Positions 11,023 through 20,073 of a DNA stretch of 64,000 nucleotides are shown here, piece after piece. The notes below the pieces were generated by a model, which did no database searches, was not told the DNA's origin, and saw only the letters and a list, made by a program, of their open reading frames with translations. The translations under genes were made by a program, and so were the position numbers. Positions within the stretch are counted from its first letter, which is position 1, and every line of letters starts with the position of its first letter. Source of the stretch: Ectobius pallidus (taxonomy: Eukaryota; Arthropoda; Insecta; Blattodea; Ectobiidae); NCBI GenBank assembly GCA_964059195.1, contig CAXKWD010000002.1:170072559-170136558 (forward strand). The letters run 5' to 3'.

Positions 11023-11270
11023 CTAATTTAAATTTTGTAAAACCAAACCATATAGCACTGCACCTAGATTCTGAAATTCCGTTAAATGTTCTGCAAGCAT
11101 CCTACAGCGTCCAACAAGTAATTCAGCAGTGTGTGTGGCAGGGCAAATCAAATCTTCATCACTACATTTTGGACATAAGCAAATTATGGCACTAGGAGGA
11201 GATTCAGAGTTAATATCTGCCTGCCACATACACCTTTTGCCATTTTGCAGAAGTTCTGAAACTCTCCAAT
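11023..11270 (-). CDS. right-arm 3'-terminal exon, open, unrecognised protein
   Basis: On the minus strand the acceptor GTTTGTTTCAG ends at 11271. The exon starts in phase 1, and about 82 codons follow to TAG at 11025-11023. AATAAA lies 3' at 10954-10949, completing the look of a last exon. The peptide includes a Cys-containing segment ICLCPKCSDEDLICPATHTA and a leucine-rich C-terminus. I do not recognise it. The ATG at 11283 lies within the acceptor tract and is not a real start. Whether upstream exons exist nearby is not visible; it could be a stranded duplicate of a host gene's last exon. Confidence 0.45.
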
Positions 11271-11644
11271 CTGAAACAAACAAGTTTCAGTGTTTGAAAT
11301 GAGTAAACCTTTATTAGAATGAAAACAAATTTAAGAGAACACCACAATTCATTAAATTACAAAAAGAACTCCTAAAAATTAAAAAAAAAAAATATTTGCT
11401 TTTTTAAATGTAGAGAACTTTTAAGGTGTTGGAAGAATTAGAACTGGAAATAAGATCAGATTACATGTGCAAAAATAAAAAAAATATCCTCTTCACAAGA
11501 GCTTTCAAATAATAATAATAAAAAAAAATGAAATAAAAATCAGACCATTATGAGCCGGATACAAAATAATTTAGGCAGTTAATGGTGACCATGTTTAATG
11601 TTTAAGGTGGGTTTTGAAGCGGCTACCTATCTGGAAAGTTACTA

Positions 11645-12141
11645 CAGGGTCTTTATTATAAGTTGAGACCGGGCGACGGAAGGCGCGCGCAGCCGGTCTG
11701 ACCTTGATGCAACATCGGCACGTGCAGTTATTGTTAAAGTGTCAACATGGTGAGACCCATTTCGCTGCAGCATCGTATTTTTGTGTGTAAACATTATTTT
11801 AAGTACGAGTCTGCTGGACATGTACGTGATGAAAATAAGGTTTATCGAACAAATCCTCACACATTGGAGGAGCTGAAAGAAAACATTACGAATGAAATTA
11901 GGGGCATTACAGTGGAAGAACTCACTCGCGTCAGCCAGAATGTGGTTTCCAGATACAATGCCTGTATAACACAGGAAGGACGACACTTCCAACATATGTT
12001 ATAAGGTAAGATATGTAATACTTTATATAACCTACACTTTAAGCAGGGAAGCCGCGCGCGCGTCACCGGCGGCTAATGCGGACTCCGTAGCGGAGAGTGA
12101 AAACACCGGTCGCCCGGTCTCAACTTATAATAAAGACCCTG
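11645..12141 (+). mobile_element. mariner/Tc1-type MITE, 497 bp, 33-bp terminal repeats
   Basis: Perfect 33-bp inverted repeats starting CAGGGTCTTTATTATAAG lie between TA dinucleotides at 11643-11644 and 12142-12143. The subterminal region is unusually GC-rich and CpG-rich for this locus. The interior keeps an 85-codon open frame made from the two ends of a mariner-type transposase (11747-12004). An internally deleted derivative of an autonomous element. Confidence 0.9.
11747..12004 (+). CDS. in-frame fusion of N- and C-terminal ends of a mariner-type transposase
   Basis: 85 aa, ATG to TAA. Residues 1-26 (MVRPISLQHRIFVCKHYFKY and a few more) match the N-terminal helix-turn-helix start of insect mariner/Tc-type transposases. 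From about residue 31 the sequence (KVYRTNPHTLEELKENI, then EELTRVSQNVVSRYNACI) matches the extreme C-terminus of the same family, which normally lies about 300 residues further on. The whole catalytic DDE/D core is deleted, and the join keeps the frame. Likely inactive as a transposase. It could in principle still bind terminal repeats or dimerise, but retention of the frame in a short MITE may be chance. The minus-strand frame of 117 codons over the same place is a shadow. Confidence 0.7.
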   Translation: MVRPISLQHRIFVCKHYFKYESAGHVRDENKVYRTNPHTLEELKENITNEIRGITVEELTRVSQNVVSRYNACITQEGRHFQHML

Positions 12142-12639
12142 TATTTGCATTAACTATGACCACAGAAAGTGGCACATTCCATCGCAGCTTTTTTTGGTGT
12201 ACCCAGCGTACTAATACGTTTGCAAGTAGAAGATAGATCAACATCCTATCAACTGACTCACACAAATATATGGGGTAAGTGGCACCATAATAAAATTTAA
12301 AATTTCATGTTGGAAGAATTAGAACTGGAAATAAGATCAGATTACATGTAAACAGAGCAGTGAGAAACAAGACAGACAGATACTTCATGTCTAGAATTCT
12401 ATTCTGGGGCGGTAATAAACAGAGTGGCTACTAAGTTTTTCCAAGATTACAGATTACAAACACGCTATTACTCATGTAGCTGTATGGTTTATGCCAACAG
12501 AAAGTGGAACTCATGAAGATCAAGCCAAAAATTGAATGCGGGTTTTCTTGTGTGTTACTAACTGAAAGCAATTTCTTTTGAACTCTAATTTTCACAGTAC
12601 ACTGTGTATTCAATTTTATACAAGTAACTGTACGCAACT

Positions 12640-13385
12640 AAGCAAACGACTTAGTAGAGTTATTTTTTTACTGAATAATTTGAAATCCATTTTACCTGTT
12701 AAGTACATTCGCATGTCATATTTTTCTTACTTTCATAGTATAATAAATTATGGGATTATATTATGGGGAAATAGTAATCAAATTGAACAAATTCTAAAAG
12801 TTCAAAAGAGAGCTGTTAGAGTCGTAGCCAATGCTGATTTATATGCGCCATGCAAACCAATATTTAAAGAGTTAAAGATCATGACAGTTGGTAATCTATA
12901 CATTTTCGAGTTACTTATACATATAAAAAATAAATACAATAAGGAAATATCTAGATCTAATATACATTCTCATATGACTTGTAATACACATCAGATAGAT
13001 CTCCCTCAACATAGATTAAGTAAGACAGCTGCAAATTTTGAATATGTCGGCATCAAACAATTTAATGCATTGCCCGAAAATACCATCAACTTGCCTTTCA
13101 AATGTTTTAAATACAAATTAAAAAACTGGATTACATCTAATCCAGTGTATAAAATGGAAGAATTTTTTAATCTTAACTTGAACTCAATTTTGTTTTTGTA
13201 GAAGAGTTGTATTGACTTAATTAGTACTCCTAATGTAATTCACTTGAATGTAAGTTACATTGAACTCATACTATGTATCATCCAAGGAATATGTTGTGCT
13301 TTTGTTGTGCTTTTTTATATGTGTATGTATTATATATGGTTCCATATCATTTTAATGATCAGGACATAAATAAATATAAATTCAA
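12640..13385 (+). pseudogene. 3' end of a Jockey/CR1-like LINE reverse transcriptase
   Basis: The open frame ending at 13201 encodes only the C-terminal part that follows the RT palm: FLLNNLKSILP, FHSIINYGIILWG, VQKRAVRVV and later HRLSKTAANFEY-type sequence, a common tail of Jockey and CR1-like RTs. The YADD palm and the endonuclease are absent, so it is a 5'-truncated insertion. Similarity seems to start near 12640; the ATG at 12578 lies upstream and is probably outside the element. A 3' untranslated stretch runs to about 13385 and ends in a short A/T-rich ATAAATAAATATAAA tail. No target duplication could be identified. Confidence 0.7.
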
Positions 13386-13892
13386 GATAACAAAAACTTT
13401 GGGGTCAAATAGCTAACCACACTAGTTTTGCAACCAAGATCTTGATGAAAATGAGTTCCCATAACATTCCACAAGTCTACATTCCACACCTGTGGAAAAG
13501 TGAACTGGCCCAATGCATGAATAAGGGGTACATAAAATCCACATATCATAAAACATCAGGGAGATAACCCTAAATTGAATGTTGGGTGTGGCCTGATCAA
13601 AGCTGAGATTACTTATTTGAGAGTTCTCATCTAACGTAACTATAGACTACTTGTGAGGTTATGTCAAGGCCAGAGTTTATTCAGTATGTGTAAGTTACCT
13701 GATCTGGACACATTGAGAACAAGGTTAACTAATGCTGTTGGTAGGGTTACCCAAGAACTGTTGCAATACTAATGGAAAAGCTGAATATGTTGTGTGGATG
13801 ACAGCAAGTGTCTAATGGAAATGTACTGACAATGTGACAAAACTTTATCAGTCTAACTAACTAATAATAATCTATGTGTAACATTTATACCA
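13386..13892. other. sequence with no recognised feature
   Basis: Nothing recognisable between the LINE fragment and the TIR element. Confidence 0.35.
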
Positions 13893-14656
13893 GGGCCCTA
13901 TTTCATAAAACTCTACAGGTGTGGCAAATATGACAATCATGTAAAGTCTGACAAATTTGTCACAATGTTGTCATATTTTTATATTTCATAAATATTGCAA
14001 TTTCTCCTTACATTATTGGCAAATTAATGTAAATTTCAATCTACAAAGTAATAATCTCAACACCAAATGTAGGTTAATGCATAAGCAATAGATTATTACT
14101 ATAGAAAATAAGTGAAGATATATTACACATTCTACACACCTATGTAAATAACAAATTTGACAGAATGTAGAGTCATTTTTGTAAGATCACTGCTAATATC
14201 ACTACCGGTACTACTAGTGTTAATTATCAACAAGTTTAGGTTACAGAGATCTAATATTCACAAAAACAATTTCCCAAGTTATATAGGCCTACACATTTAC
14301 ATAACCTACTCACTGGGCCTATAATACATATGAAAAATTGCCTGTCACCTCTATAATGACGATTGTACATTTCTTGTAAATTTGTAAATACGTCAACAAA
14401 AAATAACACCTAATCTGTCAAGGTATCAAAGCTTTCAAAGTTTATAAAACTTTAGGTATCCTAAGATTTTACAGATTTGTCAGATTTTTACCTGTCTATG
14501 CAAAAGATTTGAGAGACAAAAATTTGTAAAATTGTCACACAAATCTACAATTTTTTTTTGTAAAGTTGCATTTATGAGATACACAATTGTCAAAATGTAA
14601 AACTGTAAGCAATTTTCTGTCACCTGTAAAATTGTAACTTTTATGAAATAGGGCCC
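13893..14656. mobile_element. TIR element of unclear superfamily (764 bp)
   Basis: The ends are 18-bp perfect inverted repeats GGGCCCTATTTCATAAAA. A TACAGGTG motif lies near both ends at slightly different spacing. The interior is full of short alternating motifs such as TTTGTCA, TGACA and TTGTAAA in both orientations, so it can form many hairpins. No open frame. Flanking bases do not show a clear target duplication, so I leave the superfamily open. Confidence 0.7.
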
Positions 14657-17490
14657 AAGAATGTAGCCTACACAGCTGAGGATAAAAATGTTAGTAATGA
14701 TATGATATGATATGATGTTTATGACTTTCAGACAGGGTAAACCTACATACAGTCTGTTAAATACATAATGAACAAATTTAACATTTTAGTAATATAAAAA
14801 GTATTTCACAATCACTAATAATTATTTATAGCCTACAACTTATTATTGCCTCTCTATAATTATTTAATATAATTAATATAACTTATCTATATTTCCTTAA
14901 TATACTTATCTGTTTCTAATCACTATTACTTAATTACAATCCATAGTTTCCGGTATCTATAATTAATTAACATTACTTAAATCTACAATTCACAGTTTTA
15001 ATTTTAGTAACAGTTTTGATAATTTATTGAGAAAATGTCAATTACGCTGTATGATACTTCAGATATGAGAATTGTCTTCATTTTTTTTCTATCATTTAGT
15101 GACTTTAGGTAATTCGGAATACTATTGTATACTTTTGTTGCCATATTATGTCTCTAATTTTTTTTAGTTTTACTGTAATGGCATAGCTGGACCCTTAAGT
15201 TATTTTTATTTCTTGTGTTAATATTATGTATTTCATCATTTTTTTCAAACATATTTTATTTTTGTGTTTAATTACAAGAAGTGATAATATATAGATGGAT
15301 GGTAATAATCATAATCCCTAGTTTTTTTGAATAAAGGTTTACAGTGTGCTTTCCATGCAGCATCAGAAATAATTCTGACTGCTCTTTTTTGTAGTACAAA
15401 TAGTTTAGAACATTGCGAGCTATAACCCAAAATTATTACGTGTAAATGACTGAATGGTAAGTTTTACACAAGTTTAATGACTCACTCTTATTTAAACTTT
15501 ACATAAATAATAAAGATAGCCAATAGCTGTAGCAGCTAGTCGATTGGCAAGTGATTGTAACTGAAGTTTGATGTTATGCATCCATTTTAAGACTAATTAT
15601 TAGGAAAAATCCTTACTGCTTTTACAGTAGCCTACTGTTACCAAAATTTTCCTCTTTTGTAGACCTTCTTTTCTTCATTTTACACATGATTGCAGCTTTT
15701 TGAAGTCAATTTAATGAAATAATAATACTAGATCTTTTCATGACATACTTCTGACTCAGCTGCACATATGCATAGCTTGAATAAAATTTACCAGCTATAC
15801 AAGGATTATTAGTGATAAATTTAGACTTAGTTTATGCAGATCTTGCATGGTGATCAACCAATCAACCGTAAAGCAAGCAACATTATTGTATTTTTGGTGG
15901 CATAAACTGCACAATTGTAAATGTAATAGTTTCTTTGTAATAATAATTGTACCTGTATAATTGAAAAGACTTGAGGCCACATCATGACTACAAAGACGAA
16001 CCTTAGTACTGGTCTTGGAAAGCTGACGTATGTGCAATCTTGATCCATGCCCAAAGAATACAAAAATACTACAAAGGCAAGATATTCATCATCTCACGTT
16101 ATAAGTCCGTTCTCAAAGCATTTAACTTAAATACAGTGCCGAACTTTTAAAATTGTCAGGTAGCAAGTCAGTCCCTTTCGGGGGTTACCAACATTAATCC
16201 ACTAGCACATATTTCCCTGAACTCACAGGACTACTCTTGTGGTCAGCACATTGACTACAGCTTAACATTGGAGCTGAGACAAATAACTGGATAATGGTTA
16301 ACCCTTAATGAGTTGCATCACAGTGGAAATGACCATAAAGTATCAATTTTAAACAAAATTTGAATATTTATTTGCTACCTGCTTCTGGAATTCCCAAGAA
16401 GAGGGTGACATTGGCAATTGGCCTCTAGCTTTCTTTTATTTTCTTGTATGAATATTTGTTTCATGCCCTGTCAAGAGTCTTTTTATCATGGCACAACCAT
16501 TAGTGAAGACTAGAAACTTCCTTTCCCTGGTAAAAGAATTCAGGTTTTAAGAGAAGGTGGTTTACATATGAATAGACATAACAGCCGGAGAATGAGAAAA
16601 ATTATTGTCTCTATTTGAAATTTTCTCTCATGGACAATAACTGTCTCAATTACCACCATTCCCTCAGTTCACTTATACCTCTGGTGTCTTGCGGGTGTAT
16701 TTCAAATCCCTAACATTTATTTTTATAATCTTTAAGTAACTATTTTTTATTCATTTATATTTTATGAACTGGAAGGAGTGCACATTAGTGAACTTTTGCC
16801 TTTGGTTCTGGGTGAAGATGTTGAAGTTGGCGGTGAATATTCTGAATTATAAGATTTCCTTGAAGAAAGGGGTCATAACACAGAATGAACAATCAACAAA
16901 CAAAAGTGAAGATGACTGGGATATAGCAGAAGAAAACTATTAGCTTTATTATTTAGGTAAGCATAGGGGTCAACTTTCGGGTGGCAAAGTACTTCTGCAA
17001 CCCTAACATTTAAGTTTTTATTATATAAGGCCTATATATAACTACTAAAAATCCAATTCTTGCCCCTCCCCCAATAATACTTTCAATTCGACACCTCTGT
17101 AGGTAAGGATGGCATGATAAATTGGAATATGCATCCTTCAAGTCAAAATGTTAAACCAAGCAAAAGAATATCATTATACACATTAGTGTAAAAGTGTGAA
17201 GAGTGAAGCAAAGAGTGCTAAAATAACACTTAACTGTTGGAGTTTCTTTTTTCCTGATCCCATAGTAGATGAAATTGTTCAGGTCACAAGTACACAGATC
17301 ATACTAATCTAAGGAACTATTCTCAAGAACGAGATTGCAATGGACATAAAATATAGAAAGGAAATGGAAGGCATTCTTTGGATTGCTTTGCTTAGAATTG
17401 TTCTCAAATCTTCATGTACTGATCTTTTTTTATTTGTATGCTATTGATGGCATGATGGCGCAGGTGTAGAAAAGTTTTGGGTCACTACAT
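14657..17490. other. AT-rich sequence; possible left end of a piggyBac element
   Basis: No gene recognised. A (GATAT)n-like microsatellite lies at about 14697-14717. At 16298 a TTAA is followed by CCCTTAATGAG, which looks like a piggyBac left end and is in the right orientation for the transposase remnant at 17495-18500, but I found no matching right end. Overlapping small frames at 15795-16063 look like noise. Confidence 0.35.
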
Positions 17491-17494
17491 CTCT

Positions 17495-18500
17495 GCTCCT
17501 TATTAAGAGCCCTTTGCTTCGACAATGCTAATGTCAGAGAAGACAGGTATCAGCAAGATAAATTGGCAGCTTTTAGGATGCTTTTTAGTGATTTTATGGA
17601 TAATGTGCTAAACGTTGTGTTGGTGAGTATGCTACAGTGGATGAGGTGTTGGAACAGTTTACAAGGAGGTGCAGTTTTTGCCAATGCTTGAAAAACAAAC
17701 CAGCAAATACAGCATCAAGATTAGCAAATGCATGTGTTCATTACACAATGAACATGGAAATATATGCTAGTAATCAGCCTGATGGAACATACAAAATAGA
17801 GAATAATGACCACCAATTTGTAGAACAAATTACAGATCTCATATCTAAAACTAGGTGCAATGTACTACAGACAACTGGTTTTGTTCTATTCCCTTAGCCA
17901 TGGAGATCCTCCAAAATCATCATCTTTCTAAAGGAAATAGTCCTCCAATTTTTCTGGATGCTAAGTTGAGACAGACTTCTAGCAACATGTTTGGGTTCTG
18001 AAAGAATTGAACTTTACTTTCACGTGTACCAAATAAGAATCGTAAGTACCGTACTTCTTTTATCCACTATGCACCACTCTGATACAATTTATAATAACAC
18101 TAGAGAAGAGTTTAATACCAATTTATTTGTTTATCTCTTACAACATTAATAAGGGTGGAGTTGACATAGTTGATCAGCTCAAAGCTATTTAGTCTGTGGC
18201 AAGAAGGAGTTGTAGGTGACCTTTAACAATTTTCTTTGCATTATTAAATATTGCAGGGATAAAACTTTTGTGATCCAACAATCAAACAAACAGAGCTACA
18301 TGAATTGGTAAGATTTTCTGAAAATTCTTCAAATGATCTCTGCTTCCACCAACTGAGAAGAAGAGCTGCCATGGACAAATTAACACAGCAGTTAAAAGGA
18401 AGAATTCAGCATTCTTTTTGGGACTGTTCCTGCTGAAAACCCTAACAAGGACCTCCTGGGTGATGCAACATTTGTTCACCAAAGAAAAATAGGACAATAA
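17495..18500 (+). pseudogene. decayed piggyBac-type transposase
   Basis: Pieces of a PGBD/piggyBac DDE transposase appear in order but in different frames. About 17505-17625: LLRAL, FDNANVREDRYQQDKLAAF. Then 17637-17897: DEVLEQFTRRCSFCQCLKNKPA and MEIYASNQPDGTYKIEN. About 18150-18260: INKGGVDIVDQL, SVARRSCR, FFALLNIAGI. About 18330-18420: LRRRAAMDKLTQQL. The family's TVDEQ...F.GRC block, the NKGGVD catalytic-region block and the order are clear. Several stops and frameshifts (for example after 17897 and near 18187) prevent a product, and no Cys-rich C-terminal end is readable. Confidence 0.75.
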
Positions 18501-18951
18501 TTATGGCTTGCACTACATGACAAGGGACCTATGTTTGCAGGGAACACACATTTGTACCCTGTTTGAGCTGTTTTGGCAATGCTGAGATATAGGCGAATGC
18601 TTATTATTTTGTATAAACTTCTTAACATAATAGAAAAGTTGTCCATTTCCAAAATTGAACTTCACCTTTATAATTATACATTATAACTCTCACAAATATT
18701 CTGCAGAAATTAATCTAATGTAATAATCATAGAAAAAATATATTAAGGCAACAAATTTAGTGTTAGAGTGTAAATGGCTCAATAGTTATTTGTGACATAT
18801 TTTTGTGAAGTGTGTTTTGATGTGAGCATGGAATTTTGAGAAATGATGCAAAGCCGAATTCCTCAAACCACCCGATAACTGGCAAGAAAGTTCACAATTG
18901 TGTACCATACCATGACTTTTCTAAAAACTGGAAATATTTAAAACAAAATGA
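18501..18951. other. left flank of the copia insertion, no gene recognised
   Basis: AT-rich. The open frame 18836-19225 begins here but runs into the copia LTR and leader, so it is not a gene. Confidence 0.4.
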
Positions 18952-18956
18952 AATAC
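18952..18956. repeat. copia target-site duplication, left copy (AATAC)
   Basis: Five bases AATAC directly before the 5' LTR, repeated at 23419-23423 after the 3' LTR. Five-bp duplications are usual for copia integrase. Confidence 0.9.
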
Positions 18957-19175
18957 TGTTAAAGTATTTTGTACGAGAAACAATTTGTGCAATTAATCCT
19001 TCACTTGTTCACCCACATCAAGCGCCAACACCACCTGTGGGTAGTTGTGTTAATCTCTGTTCTGTGTGTAGCCATGTTTATGCAGTGTACCTTGTGCTAA
19101 ATATATTCCTTTGTTCATCCGAATGTACGCGAGTTGTTCTTAGTTTATTCCTGCAATCCATTGAACATTTTCACA
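18957..19175 (+). repeat. copia 5' LTR
   Basis: 219 bp from TGTTAAAG to TTTTCACA. Compared with the 3' LTR it has A instead of G at 18991, 19015 and 19030, each at a CpG in the other copy. It should contain the element's promoter; a weak TATA-like CTAAATATATTCC lies near 19100. It is preceded by the target duplication and followed by the primer-binding site. Confidence 0.95.
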
Positions 19176-19190
19176 GGTTATGGGCCCAGG
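19176..19190 (+). promoter_or_regulatory. copia primer-binding site
   Basis: GGTTATGGGCCCAGG starts directly at the LTR end. It is the same sequence type as the Drosophila copia primer-binding site, which pairs with an internal part of initiator tRNA-Met (a half-tRNA primer). This is recall of the family, not a search. Confidence 0.75.
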
Positions 19191-19309
19191 CATGCCTATC
19201 GCGACCTGATCGGCCTGAAGTGTAATTCATGGTGAATAAACTAACCGAAACGGGATACTTGAATCGTAGTAAGTAACGCGTCGCGCCGAAATCCTAACCT
19301 ACCGCGTAC

Positions 19310-20071
19310 ATGCAAACTTCATCAGATTCAGAAGCAATTGAATTAGAAGCCAATGAACTAGAAGACAATCAAGAAACGGAGATGTTGTCTTTGCAAGGAA
19401 TACCGCAAATTGAAAAGCTAAAGGGACGAGAGAATTATCCAACTTGGAAGTTCGCCATGCAGGCCTATCTGGAGCACGAGGACCTGTGGGAGTGCATCAG
19501 CAGTGATAGTGTCCAGGACACAAAGAAACTGACGAGGGCGAAGTCCAAAATAATCCTCTGTGTGGACCAAATGAATTATTCGCATATCCAGTCAGCCACT
19601 ACACCGAAGGAAGTTTGGGACAAGTTAAAGGCAGTGTTTGAGGACTCAGGCCTCACCAAAAAAGTAGGACTGCTTCGAACTCTTGTGACTATTCAACTCG
19701 AAAAGCATAATACAGTTGAGGAGTATGTTAAAGAGATTATTGTGACAGCGCACAAGCTATGCGGTGTTGGCCTCAGTGTTCCTGATGAGTGGGTAGGCAC
19801 CTTGATGTTAGCTGGTCTCCCAGACGAATATCGGCCAATGACTATGGGCATTGAGAGTTCAGGCACGTCGATTACAGCAGACTCTGTCAAAGCAAGACTG
19901 ATGCAGGATGTCAAGGACACGAAAGCAGGTAAAAGTGGTAACTCCCAGACAGCCTTCTTAACCAAAGGGAAATCGACTGTAGATCTGCCAACAAAAGGGA
20001 TTCTGAGGGAAGTACGAAAAAGGAAGTCCCAAGAAAAGGAGATAAGGACAAGGGTGAAAAAGCATTTGTAG
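19310..20071 (+). CDS. copia Gag (capsid), zinc knuckle broken
   Basis: 253 aa. Residues about 35-180 match the copia-type Gag (UBN2 family): LKGRENYPTWKFAMQAYLE, later VWDKLKAVFEDSGLTKK, TVEEYVKEI and AGLPDEYRPM. It would form the intracellular retrotransposon particle. The CCHC zinc knuckle expected near the end is not readable: around 19975-20030 only a degenerate, frame-shifted remnant is seen, and the frame ends at TAG 20069-20071. The Pol frame is open upstream of its first ATG through about 20029-20073, so Gag and Pol were probably one frame, as in copia, before small changes in this stretch. Alternatively a programmed shift, but the lost cysteines argue for damage. Confidence 0.85.
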   Translation: MQTSSDSEAIELEANELEDNQETEMLSLQGIPQIEKLKGRENYPTWKFAMQAYLEHEDLWECISSDSVQDTKKLTRAKSKIILCVDQMNYSHIQSATTPKEVWDKLKAVFEDSGLTKKVGLLRTLVTIQLEKHNTVEEYVKEIIVTAHKLCGVGLSVPDEWVGTLMLAGLPDEYRPMTMGIESSGTSITADSVKARLMQDVKDTKAGKSGNSQTAFLTKGKSTVDLPTKGILREVRKRKSQEKEIRTRVKKHL

Positions 20072-20073
20072 CC

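Larger units (their letters stand above)
10150..11400. repeat. long inverted repeat with about 520-bp arms
   Basis: The left arm (about 10150-10675) and right arm (about 10870-11400) are diverged inverted copies, roughly 85 percent alike by eye, around a loop of about 200 bp. Outer ends pair at TAGGAGTTCTTTT on the left and its complement near 11345-11360. Each arm contains, in the same order, intron-like sequence, a splice acceptor, an exon with a stop, and AATAAA. Because the intronic part is also duplicated, this is a genomic inverted duplication, not two retrocopies. A transcript through both arms would fold into a long double-stranded RNA. Confidence 0.8.
11427..12349. repeat. exact 42-bp direct repeat flanking the mariner-derived MITE
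   Basis: A 42-bp sequence starting TGTTGGAAGAATTAGAACTG is present identically at 11427-11468 and 12308-12349. The sequences outside each copy differ. The two copies enclose 839 bp including the MITE at 11645-12141. Far too long for a transposon target duplication; a tandem duplication or gene-conversion remnant is possible. Confidence 0.85.

Noticed and set aside
18836..19225. 129-codon frame
   Set aside because: It runs from flanking DNA into the copia 5' LTR and leader; the same LTR reading recurs at 23193-23498.
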